DNA of 50,662 bases, from the NCBI RefSeq assembly GCF_029840635.1, contig NZ_JAOCCU010000045.1:1-50662 (forward strand), in the 5' to 3' direction. The translations under genes and the position numbers were made by a program. The stretch comes from Mitsuaria sp. GD03876 (lineage in GTDB: Bacteria; Pseudomonadota; Gammaproteobacteria; Burkholderiales; Burkholderiaceae_C). The notes under the pieces were generated by a model, which made no database searches, was not told the origin of the DNA, and was given only the letters and a program-made list of their open reading frames with translations. Shown here in pieces: positions 42,761 to 50,662 of this stretch. The stretch's first letter is position 1, and each line of letters opens with the position of its first letter.

Positions 42761-44317
42761 ATGACACGCGCCACCGACACCCGCAAAGACATCGCCGCGC
42801 AGACGCTGCACGACCAGATCTGCGCGCGGTTCCGCGCCCTGATCGCCGACGGCCGGATGGCGCCCGGCTCGCGCGCGCCGTCGTTGCGGGCGCTGGCCGT
42901 GGAGCTCGGCGTGGCCCGCGGCACCGTCGAGGCCGCCTATGACCGCCTCATCGGCGAGGGCTACCTGCACGCGCGCGGGACGGCGGGGACCTTCGTCGCG
43001 GACCGTCTGCCGCAACCCTCCGCGAGCACGGTTCCGGCACCGGCCGCCGGCATCGCGGCGGAGAAGGCCTCACCCGATGTCACCGCCGTGTCGGCTTCGG
43101 CGCGCCGCGCCCGTCCGGCCACCTCGCCATCGACCTCGGGAACCACGTCGCCGGAGCAGCCCGCCGTCCAGCTCGATGGCGCCGGTCCCGCACCGCTGCC
43201 CTTCCAACTGGGCGTGCCCGCACTGGATGCCTTTCCACGCAAGGTCTGGGCGCGCCTCGTCGCGCATCACGCGCGGCGCATGGACAGCCTGATGAAGCCC
43301 GATCCGTTCGGACTGCCTCGCCTGCGCGAGGCGCTGGTGGTCTACCTGCATCGCTCGCGCGGCGTCGAGGCGACGGCCCGCCAAGTGTTCGTCGTTCCGG
43401 GCTACGAGCCCGGCCTCGCGCTCGCCGTCGACGCGTTGCTGGCGCGCGGCGACACCGCGATCGTCGAGGACCCCGGCTATCCGCCCACCGCTCACCTGCT
43501 GCGACGCCAGGGCATCTCGCCGGTGCCGGTTCTGATCGACGGCGAGGGCCTCGACATCGCCACGCTGGCGCCGACCGCGTCCGCCGCCCGGCTGGCCGTC
43601 GTGACACCGTCCCACCAGAGCCCCACCGGCGTGTCGCTCGGCCTGCAGCGTCGGCTGGCGCTGCTGGACTGGGCCGCGGCGCGGGACGCGTGGATCTTCG
43701 AGGACGACTACGACGGCGAGTACCGCTATCACGGCCATCCGCTGCCGGCGCTCAAGAGCCTGGACCGGCAGGGGCGCGTCCTGTACGCCGGCACGCTGAG
43801 CAAGGTGCTCTATCCGGGGCTGCGGCTCGCCTATGTCGTGGTGCCGCCGGCGCTGGTGGAGACCTTCGAACGCGCCGCGCGTCGCGCGCCGGCCGGCGGC
43901 TGCCCGTCGCTGATGCAGGAGGTCGTCGCCGACTTCATCGAGCAGGGCCATTTCGCGCGCCACATCAAGCGCATGCGCGCGCTCTACGGTCATCGACGCG
44001 ACTGGCTCCTGGAAGCGCTAAAGCCGCATGCGCGCCTCGGGCTGTCCTGCCAGCAGCATCGCGGCGGCATGCACGTCACGATCGCGCTGCCCGCCGGTGC
44101 CGACGACACCGCCCTCGCCCGCCAGGCGCGCGACGCTGGCCTCGCCGTGCACGCACTGTCGGACTGGAGCCAGCTCGGACGCCATGCGCCGGCGCTGCTG
44201 GCCAGCTTCACCAACCTCGAGTCGCCGGAGGCGGCCACCGACGCGGTGAGGCGCCTGGTGGCGGCGCTCAAGCTCAAGCCGCTCAAGCCCGTCAGGCCGG
44301 TCAGGCCGTCTCGGTGA
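42761..44317 (+). CDS. MocR-family GntR regulator with aminotransferase domain
   Basis: A 518-residue fusion. The GntR winged helix-turn-helix is at about residues 10-80 ('LIADGRMAPGSRAPSLRALAVELGVARGTVEAAYDRLIGEGYL'), a disordered linker of about 60 residues rich in Ala/Pro/Ser follows, and a class I aminotransferase-fold domain fills residues about 150-500 with the PLP lysine in 'YAGTLSKVLYPGLRLAYV'. MocR proteins sense PLP or amino compounds rather than catalyse. The last residues are a repetitive Lys/Pro/Arg tail (KLKPLKPVRPVRPSR). The gene overlaps the TetR gene tail to tail by 17 bases. Its targets probably include the divergent GNAT-azoR operon. Confidence 0.9.
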   Translation: MTRATDTRKDIAAQTLHDQICARFRALIADGRMAPGSRAPSLRALAVELGVARGTVEAAYDRLIGEGYLHARGTAGTFVADRLPQPSASTVPAPAAGIAAEKASPDVTAVSASARRARPATSPSTSGTTSPEQPAVQLDGAGPAPLPFQLGVPALDAFPRKVWARLVAHHARRMDSLMKPDPFGLPRLREALVVYLHRSRGVEATARQVFVVPGYEPGLALAVDALLARGDTAIVEDPGYPPTAHLLRRQGISPVPVLIDGEGLDIATLAPTASAARLAVVTPSHQSPTGVSLGLQRRLALLDWAAARDAWIFEDDYDGEYRYHGHPLPALKSLDRQGRVLYAGTLSKVLYPGLRLAYVVVPPALVETFERAARRAPAGGCPSLMQEVVADFIEQGHFARHIKRMRALYGHRRDWLLEALKPHARLGLSCQQHRGGMHVTIALPAGADDTALARQARDAGLAVHALSDWSQLGRHAPALLASFTNLESPEAATDAVRRLVAALKLKPLKPVRPVRPSR

Positions 44318-44891
44318 GCCGCTCGGCGATCAGCTGAAGACCCTTCACCACCGGCGCCGGATCGTCCGCGAACTGCGCCTGGACGATCGCGCCATCGACG
44401 GCGACCGCCAATGCGGCGGCCACCTTGCGCCGTTGCCGCGACGCCGGCAGCAGCGCCGCGATCGCCTCGGTCATGTCCTCCTTGTGGCGCCGCGTGACGG
44501 CGATCACCTCCGGCAGCGCCGGCCCCATCTCGCCGACGCCGTTGAGGAACGCGCAGCCGCGGAACTCGCCGAGCGCCTGGCCGTCGAACCACTCCGCCAA
44601 CGCCGGTGCCAGCGCCCCGGCGCCCTGCGCCGCGCCGCCGTGGCGCTCGAGCGCGCCGGTGAACCACGTCATCCACCGCTCATGCCGCAGCGCCAGGTAG
44701 GCCAGGATCAGGTCGTTCTTGCTCGGGAAGTGCCGGTAGAAGGTGACCTTGGTGACGCCGGACGCGGCGATCACGCGATCGATGCCCGTCGCGCGGATGC
44801 CCTCGGCGTAGAACAGGTCGTGCGCGGTGCGCAGGATGCGGTCGCGGGCAGGCAGCTCGCCGATGTCCATGCTGGCGTCGGTGTCGTTCAT
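44301..44891 (-). CDS. TetR-family transcriptional regulator
   Basis: A 196-residue TetR protein. The helix-turn-helix is at about residues 17-62 ('RILRTAHDLFYAEGIRATGIDRVIAASGVTKVTFYRHFPSKNDLI'); a single Cys in 'FRGCAFLNG' lies in the ligand domain, as in several TetR proteins sensing electrophiles. Two identical 18-bp palindromes lie between its start and the divergent NTF2-like gene, so it represses both genes by inference. Confidence 0.92.
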   Translation of the reverse strand: MNDTDASMDIGELPARDRILRTAHDLFYAEGIRATGIDRVIAASGVTKVTFYRHFPSKNDLILAYLALRHERWMTWFTGALERHGGAAQGAGALAPALAEWFDGQALGEFRGCAFLNGVGEMGPALPEVIAVTRRHKEDMTEAIAALLPASRQRRKVAAALAVAVDGAIVQAQFADDPAPVVKGLQLIAERLTETA

Positions 44892-44900
44892 GCGGTCATT

Positions 44901-44918
44901 GTAGACAGACCTGTCTAC
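44901..44918. promoter_or_regulatory. TetR operator 1
   Basis: The 18-bp palindrome GTAGACAGACCTGTCTAC (8-2-8) lies nine bases before the TetR start codon. An identical copy lies 37 bases away. Confidence 0.8.
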
Positions 44919-44937
44919 CTTCGCCAGAATGCGGCAC

Positions 44938-44955
44938 GTAGACAGACCTGTCTAC
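44938..44955. promoter_or_regulatory. TetR operator 2
   Basis: A second perfect copy of GTAGACAGACCTGTCTAC, 27 bases before the NTF2-like start codon. The identity of the two copies makes them a clear operator pair of the divergent TetR protein. Confidence 0.8.
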
Positions 44956-44982
44956 ATTCACCGACCGACAAGGACCGACCCC

Positions 44983-45450
44983 ATGGACACCCGCCCGCCC
45001 CTGCCCCCGTTCACCCGCGAGACCGCGATCCAGAAGATCCGCCTGGCCGAGGACGCCTGGAACAGCCGCGACCCCGCGCGCATCGTGCTGGCCTACAGCG
45101 TCGACACGCAGTGGCGCAACCGGGCCGAGTTCCCGCGCGGCCGGGCCGAGGCGCAGGCCTTCCTGGAGCGCAAGTGGGTGCGGGAACTGGACTACCGGCT
45201 GATCAAGGAGCTGTGGGCCTTCGACGGCAACCGCATCGCCGTGCGCTTCGCCTACGAATGGCATGACGACGCCGGCAACTGGTACCGCAGCCACGGCAAC
45301 GAGAACTGGCAGTTCGACGAGCACGGCCTGATGACGCATCGCCACGCGAGCATCAACGACCAGCCGATCAAGGCCGCGGACCGCAAGTTCCACTGGCCGC
45401 AGGGCCGCCGGCCGGACGACCATCCGGGGTTGAGCGACCTGGGTTTGTGA
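44983..45450 (+). CDS. DUF1348/NTF2-like small protein
   Basis: A 155-residue protein of the nuclear-transport-factor-2-like fold, matching DUF1348: '[33 protein letters not shown]', '[13 protein letters not shown]' and '[24 protein letters not shown]'. Most members are of unknown function, and a hydrophobic pocket able to bind small ligands is usual. The ATG at 44983 has AAGGA before it. It is the likely target of the divergent TetR repressor, so its product may deal with the compound that the repressor senses. Confidence 0.88.
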   Translation: MDTRPPLPPFTRETAIQKIRLAEDAWNSRDPARIVLAYSVDTQWRNRAEFPRGRAEAQAFLERKWVRELDYRLIKELWAFDGNRIAVRFAYEWHDDAGNWYRSHGNENWQFDEHGLMTHRHASINDQPIKAADRKFHWPQGRRPDDHPGLSDLGL

Positions 45451-45493
45451 GCCACGGGGGCGGGACGTCGGCGAATGGCCGGTGTCCCGCGGC

Positions 45494-46423
45494 TCAGCGG
45501 CCGGCGCCCTGCTCGCGCCACGCGCTCGGCGACTGGCCGGTGTGCCGCAGGAAGAAGCGCGTGAAGTAGGCCGGATCGGCGAAGCCGAGGCCATCCGCGA
45601 TCTGGCGGACCATCAGGTTGGTGTAGCCGAGCTCGCGCTTGGCCTCGAGCAGCACCCGCTGGTGCAGCACCGCCAGCGCGGAGCACTGCAGGTGGCGGCG
45701 GCAGAGCCGGTTCAGCTGCGTCGGCGTGATGCCCAGCGGCGCGGCCAGCTCCGCCACCGGCGGCTGGTGGCGGTAGTGGCGCTCGACCTGCTCGCGGTAG
45801 CGCGCGAGGTGCTGCAGCGATCGGCCCTCGCCGGCGGGATGGTGGGCGGGTTCAGCGGCGCCGAAGCGCGCTGCCTGCGTCGCCAGCAAGGCCACCGCGT
45901 GATCGAGCGCCGGACCGCGCCAGGCGCCGGCACTCGCGTAGTCCTCCCTCAGCGCATGGCCGACGGCGAACAGCGCGCGCGTGACCGTCGCGCCGCGATC
46001 GAGGACGACCAGCCTCGGCTCGGCCAGGCTCTCCAGCAGATCGGGCAGGTGGTCCAGCAGGGCGCACAGCCGCGCCTGGTCCAGCGTGACGACCAGTCCC
46101 TCGGTTTCCGGCGCGAAGCGGAAACCGTGCACCGCCAGCGCCGGCACCCAGACCAGCGCAGGGGCGCGCAGCACGCACTCGGTCTCGTCCATGCGGACGG
46201 TGACGCGGCCGCGCTCGATCAGCAGCAGCTGGACCAGCGCGCCGTGCCGGTGCGGCTGGATCTCCCAATTGTGCAAGCGGCTCCGGTCGGCGATCGACTC
46301 CAGGTGCAGGCCGTCCAGCGCCGGCGAGCGGCCGTCCTCGCCATAGAGCGCATAGACGGGCGTCGCTTCCTTGCGGCGACGGGATCGAGCTTCGGATCCG
46401 GCGGCGGGATCGTCTTGGGTCAT
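45494..46423 (-). CDS. pobR: AraC-family regulator (PobR-like)
   Basis: A 309-residue AraC protein. The N-terminal half is a cupin-like ligand domain ('NWEIQPHRHGALVQLLLIERGRVTV'), and the C-terminal 90 residues have two helix-turn-helix units ('VAELAAPLGITPTQLNRLCRRHL' and 'VRQIADGLGFADPAYFTRFFLRHTGQSPSAWR'). It is divergent from a 4-hydroxybenzoate hydroxylase gene, the usual place for PobR of the AraC type, so it should activate pobA in response to 4-hydroxybenzoate. The start at 46423 is the first fitting ATG. Confidence 0.88.
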   Translation of the reverse strand: MTQDDPAAGSEARSRRRKEATPVYALYGEDGRSPALDGLHLESIADRSRLHNWEIQPHRHGALVQLLLIERGRVTVRMDETECVLRAPALVWVPALAVHGFRFAPETEGLVVTLDQARLCALLDHLPDLLESLAEPRLVVLDRGATVTRALFAVGHALREDYASAGAWRGPALDHAVALLATQAARFGAAEPAHHPAGEGRSLQHLARYREQVERHYRHQPPVAELAAPLGITPTQLNRLCRRHLQCSALAVLHQRVLLEAKRELGYTNLMVRQIADGLGFADPAYFTRFFLRHTGQSPSAWREQGAGR

Positions 46424-46486
46424 GGGTTCGGATTGTGCAAGTCGAGGACGGACTCGTCCATTCACCGCGAGCGGGGCCAGCCGTAG

Positions 46487-47836
<1,350 letters not shown>

Positions 47837-47863
47837 TGGACGCCGCCCGGCGCCCTGCGACGC

Positions 47864-48889
47864 TCAGTCCTCGATCAACCCGAGGAAGTGATCGAGGATC
47901 ACGAAGTGGTCCTCGAACATCGCCGACTCCATCGCCGCGAGCTCGTCCCGGTGGAACCAGCGGGCCTCCTTGACGTCGTCGCTGCCGACGACCTCCGGCA
48001 GCGTGGCCATGTCGCCGAACTTGAAGTGGTGCGCCATCGTGATCAGCCGCCCGCGCGCGCTGCGCAGCGGGTCCTCGAAGGTCGCCACGCCGTGCAGCGC
48101 CGCCAGGATCGACGCGGGCAGCAGCGGGAAGCGCGTCTCCTCGATCAGCTCGCGGATCGCGCAGGCCACCAGCTTCTCGCCGCGGTCCAGGTGGCCGCCG
48201 GGCACCGCCCACAAGTCCTCGCCGAACGGCCCCTTTCGCCGCACCAGCAGCACGTGGTCGCCGGCCGTGACCACCGCGTCGCCGGTCATGTAGGCGACTG
48301 CCGTGTACTTCTTCCGATAGTTCGCGATGGCGGCGTGCTCGGCCTTGCGCCGGCGGTACTCCGGCAGCCGGCTCCACGCCTGCAGCCACGCCCGCACCGG
48401 CGCGCTGACGTAGGGCGACATCACCGTCAGCGCCGCGTCCGGGTCGTCAGCCTCGAAGAACACCTGCCGCATCGCCGTCGCGTCGACGTCGGCCAGCCGG
48501 TTCACCAGCTGCTGGCGCCAGCGCGGGAAGTTGTTCAGGTAGTAGCTGGTGTGGTCCTTCTGATGTCCCACCAGCACGATGTCCGCGCCCTCGCCCGCCA
48601 GCGCGTTGACGCCCATCGTCACCGCGGCGTTCCAGCGCTTGTCGTCGAAGTAGTCCCGCACCGGCAGCACGTGCAGCCGCGCGCGCTGGTCCTCGGTCAG
48701 GTGGGCCATCAGCATCTGGCGGCGCTCCTCGTGCACGAACGGGTTGCGCGGGTCGCGCGCCTTGTGCGACGAGCCCAGCACCGCGATCACCTCGTCGGCC
48801 AGGCCGAAGGCCGCCTGGAACAGCGCCTCCTGGCCGAGGTGCACCAGTTGCCAACGGCCGACGACGACGGCGACGGTCTTGCGGGTCAT
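47864..48889 (-). CDS. nadM: NadM-type nicotinamide-nucleotide adenylyltransferase fused to a Nudix hydrolase
   Basis: A 341-residue bifunctional protein. Residues 1-175 are the adenylyltransferase ('VVVGRWQLVHLGQEALFQAA', 'VIAVLGSSHKARDPRNPF', 'VLVGHQKDHTSYYLNNFP'), which makes NAD from NMN and ATP. Residues about 195-341 are a Nudix domain with box 'GGHLDRGEKLVACAIRELIE' continuing to EET (231-252), expected to hydrolyse ADP-ribose. The arrangement is that of the Synechocystis slr0787 type. The usual HxGH nucleotide-binding motif reads HLGQ (17-20), so the second histidine is replaced. It follows nadE by 73 bases on the same strand, forming a NAD synthesis pair. Confidence 0.92.
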   Translation of the reverse strand: MTRKTVAVVVGRWQLVHLGQEALFQAAFGLADEVIAVLGSSHKARDPRNPFVHEERRQMLMAHLTEDQRARLHVLPVRDYFDDKRWNAAVTMGVNALAGEGADIVLVGHQKDHTSYYLNNFPRWRQQLVNRLADVDATAMRQVFFEADDPDAALTVMSPYVSAPVRAWLQAWSRLPEYRRRKAEHAAIANYRKKYTAVAYMTGDAVVTAGDHVLLVRRKGPFGEDLWAVPGGHLDRGEKLVACAIRELIEETRFPLLPASILAALHGVATFEDPLRSARGRLITMAHHFKFGDMATLPEVVGSDDVKEARWFHRDELAAMESAMFEDHFVILDHFLGLIED

Positions 48890-48962
48890 GCGAGGTCCTT
48901 CCTGATCGAGGAGGCCGGCGGCGGCGCCGGCGAGTGCGTCGGCGACGGGGCCGACGATGGGG

Positions 48963-50662
48963 TCAGCCGTGCACGGCGGCGATCGGCAGTTGCCGCCCGC
49001 TGCCGAAGGCGCGGGCGCGCAGCCGCACGATCGGCGGGGCCTGGCGGCGCTTGTATTCGTTGCGCGCGATCATGCCCGTGATCCGCGCGATCAGCGCCTG
49101 ACCTTCGTCGCTCGCGCGCAGCGCCGCCACCGCGGCCTCGGCGGCGACATGCTCGTCCGCGGCGAGCCGTTCGCCCTCGACCAGCACCTTCAGCACCTCG
49201 TCCAGCACCTCGTAGGGCGGCAGGCTGTCGGTGTCGCGCTGGTCCGGCGCGAGCTCGGCGCTCGGCGGCTTGTCGAGGATCGCGGCGGGGATGAGTTCGC
49301 GGCCGGCGGCCTCGTTGAGGTGGCGGCTCAGCGCGAAGACCTCGGTCTTGTAGAGGTCGCCGATCAGCCCGAGCCCGCCGTTGGTGTCGCCGTAGAGCGT
49401 GCAGTAGCCGACCGCGATCTCGCTCTTGTTGCCGGTCGTCAGCAGCAGGTGGCCGCGCGCGTTGGACACCGTCATCAGCAGCGTCCCGCGCACGCGGGCC
49501 TGCAGGTTCTCCAGCGCGAGGCCGGCCGGGCGCAAGGCCAGCGTGCTGGCCGCCATCGTGTCGCCGACCTGGCGGACGATGTCCTCGATCGGGCAGACGT
49601 CAAGCGCGATGCCCAGGTTGGCGCACAGCGCCTTCGAGTCCTCGACGCTGCCGGTCGAGGAGAAGCGCGACGGCATCGTGATCGCCGCGACCCGGTCGGC
49701 GCCGAGCGCCTCGACCGCCAGGGCCAGCGTCAGCGCCGAGTCGATGCCGCCGGAGCAGCCGACCACGACGCGGTCGAAACCGCAGCGGCGTGCGTAGTCG
49801 CGCAGGCCGAGCACGATCTGCCGGCGGTAGAAGGCCATCGTGTCCAGGCCCGGGCTGGCCGGCGGCAGCGGGCCGCCGTCGCGCGCGGCGAAGGTCCCGC
49901 GGTCGGTCTCGAAACGCAGCGTGACCACGTCCTGATCGAAGCGGCCGGCCTCGAAGACGACGCCCGGTTCCGGCTCGATCGCGAAGGAGGCGCCGTCGTA
50001 GACCAGCTGGTCGTGGCCGCCGACCTGGTTCACGAAGACCAGCGGCAGGCGGTGGCGCCAGCAGGCGGCGCGGAAGACCGCATGGCGTTGTTCCCGCTTG
50101 CCGACGTTGCTGGGGCTGGCGTTGATCGACACGACCAGGTCGGGCGCGGCATCGGCCAGGCGCTGGAAGGGGTTGACCAGGTAGTCCTTGCCGTCGTCGT
50201 TCCAGCCGTCCTCGCAGATCATGAAACCGACCTGCGCGCCGCCGATGCGCAGCACGCGGGCGACGTCCGGGCCGGGCTCGAAGTGGCGGCGCTCGTCGAA
50301 GACGTTGTAGGTGGGGAGGAGCTGCTTGTGATAGTCGAGCAGGATCTCGCCGTCGCGGATCACCAGCAGCGAGTTGCGGTAGGGCTTGCCGGGACCCGGG
50401 TTGCGGGTGGGGACGCCGACGACCCAGTGCAGGCCGGCGACCTCGCGGGTGGCGGCGAGCAGCGCGGACATCGCGCGATCGAGGCGGTCGCGGAAGCGTT
50501 CCTCGTCGAGCAGGTCGGCGGGGTAGTAGCCGGTCAGCGACAGCTCGGGGAAGACGACCAGGTCGGCGCCGTCGTGGCGGGCGCGACGCGCGGCGTCGAG
50601 GTGCAGCGCGAGGTTGCCGTCCAGGTCGCCGATGGTCGGGTTGATCTGGGCCAATGTGATCT
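48963..50662 (-). CDS. nadE: Glutamine-hydrolysing NAD synthetase, partial at window edge
   Basis: At least 566 residues are visible; the true start lies beyond 50662, since the frame continues as I-T-L-A-Q-I-N. The N-terminal nitrilase-type amidase supplies ammonia from glutamine, with Glu in 'VFPELSLTGYYP', Lys in 'LDYHKQLLPTYNVFDE' and Cys in 'VGFMICEDGWN'. The C-terminal synthetase has the ATP loop 'VGCSGGIDSALTLALA' and 'LLTTGNKSEIAVGYCTLYGD'. It makes NAD from nicotinate adenine dinucleotide. nadM follows 73 bases downstream. Confidence 0.95.
   Translation of the reverse strand, partial: ITLAQINPTIGDLDGNLALHLDAARRARHDGADLVVFPELSLTGYYPADLLDEERFRDRLDRAMSALLAATREVAGLHWVVGVPTRNPGPGKPYRNSLLVIRDGEILLDYHKQLLPTYNVFDERRHFEPGPDVARVLRIGGAQVGFMICEDGWNDDGKDYLVNPFQRLADAAPDLVVSINASPSNVGKREQRHAVFRAACWRHRLPLVFVNQVGGHDQLVYDGASFAIEPEPGVVFEAGRFDQDVVTLRFETDRGTFAARDGGPLPPASPGLDTMAFYRRQIVLGLRDYARRCGFDRVVVGCSGGIDSALTLALAVEALGADRVAAITMPSRFSSTGSVEDSKALCANLGIALDVCPIEDIVRQVGDTMAASTLALRPAGLALENLQARVRGTLLMTVSNARGHLLLTTGNKSEIAVGYCTLYGDTNGGLGLIGDLYKTEVFALSRHLNEAAGRELIPAAILDKPPSAELAPDQRDTDSLPPYEVLDEVLKVLVEGERLAADEHVAAEAAVAALRASDEGQALIARITGMIARNEYKRRQAPPIVRLRARAFGSGRQLPIAAVHG

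Overview
The window is very GC-rich, densely coded DNA of bacterial chromosomal type. The protein families (MdcACDEGBH malonate decarboxylase with a MatC-type carrier, a DUF3331-like protein, MocR, PobA/PobR-like pair, many LysR regulators) and the style of the intergenic repeats point to a betaproteobacterium of the Burkholderiales, possibly a Roseateles/Mitsuaria-like member of the Sphaerotilaceae. That placement is inference from gene content. I saw no rRNA, tRNA, CRISPR array, transposase or prophage gene. Layout from left to right: (1) 57-4130, a LysR regulator and a two-gene ABC importer (fused permease, ATPase with an extra C-terminal domain) without a visible binding protein. (2) 4173-6419, a HEAT-repeat protein facing a DUF4411 PIN-like protein that is coupled to an ImmA/IrrE-like protein with a destroyed HExxH motif. 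(3) 6663-15947, malonate catabolism: mdcR, then mdcA-C-D-E-G-B-H and a matC carrier; mdcA and matC share a long spaced promoter element. Three of the mdc genes carry in-frame simple-repeat inserts. (4) 15980-20222, an inverted-repeat element, a DUF3331-like protein, TetR, an exported metallo-beta-lactamase-fold hydrolase with a LysR gene beside it, and an exported thioredoxin-like protein. (5) 20231-23764, a structured intergenic repeat, an OmpR-type response regulator divergent from an isomerase-kinase operon, and a 0.5-kb intergenic region with three copies of a repeat whose core resembles a DnaA box. (6) 23765-34024, a minus-strand block for peptide use: M61 peptidase, two S10 carboxypeptidases, a TonB-dependent receptor, an MFS carrier, a YheO/DauR-like regulator and RidA. 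(7) 34258-38482, a MarR regulator divergent from an enolase-superfamily enzyme plus a D-2-hydroxyacid dehydrogenase, then a Tat-exported class V PLP enzyme. (8) 38779-47836, an NDH-2-like flavoprotein, an Rrf2 regulator, a redox operon, MocR, TetR with an NTF2-like protein, and a PobR-like regulator with pobA. (9) 47864-50662, NAD biosynthesis (NadM-Nudix fusion and nadE, cut by the window edge). The most notable observation is a palindrome, TTCAAC-N5-GTTGAA, found in front of four transcription units of blocks 6 and 7 (RidA, TonB receptor, M61 peptidase, class V PLP enzyme), each time with a weaker copy 19-20 bp away. It links these genes into a candidate regulon for an exported peptide or D-amino-acid scavenging system; the adjacent YheO/DauR-like protein is the best candidate regulator. 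Other local operators could be assigned from sequence symmetry for MarR, TetR, Rrf2 and the OmpR-type regulator.
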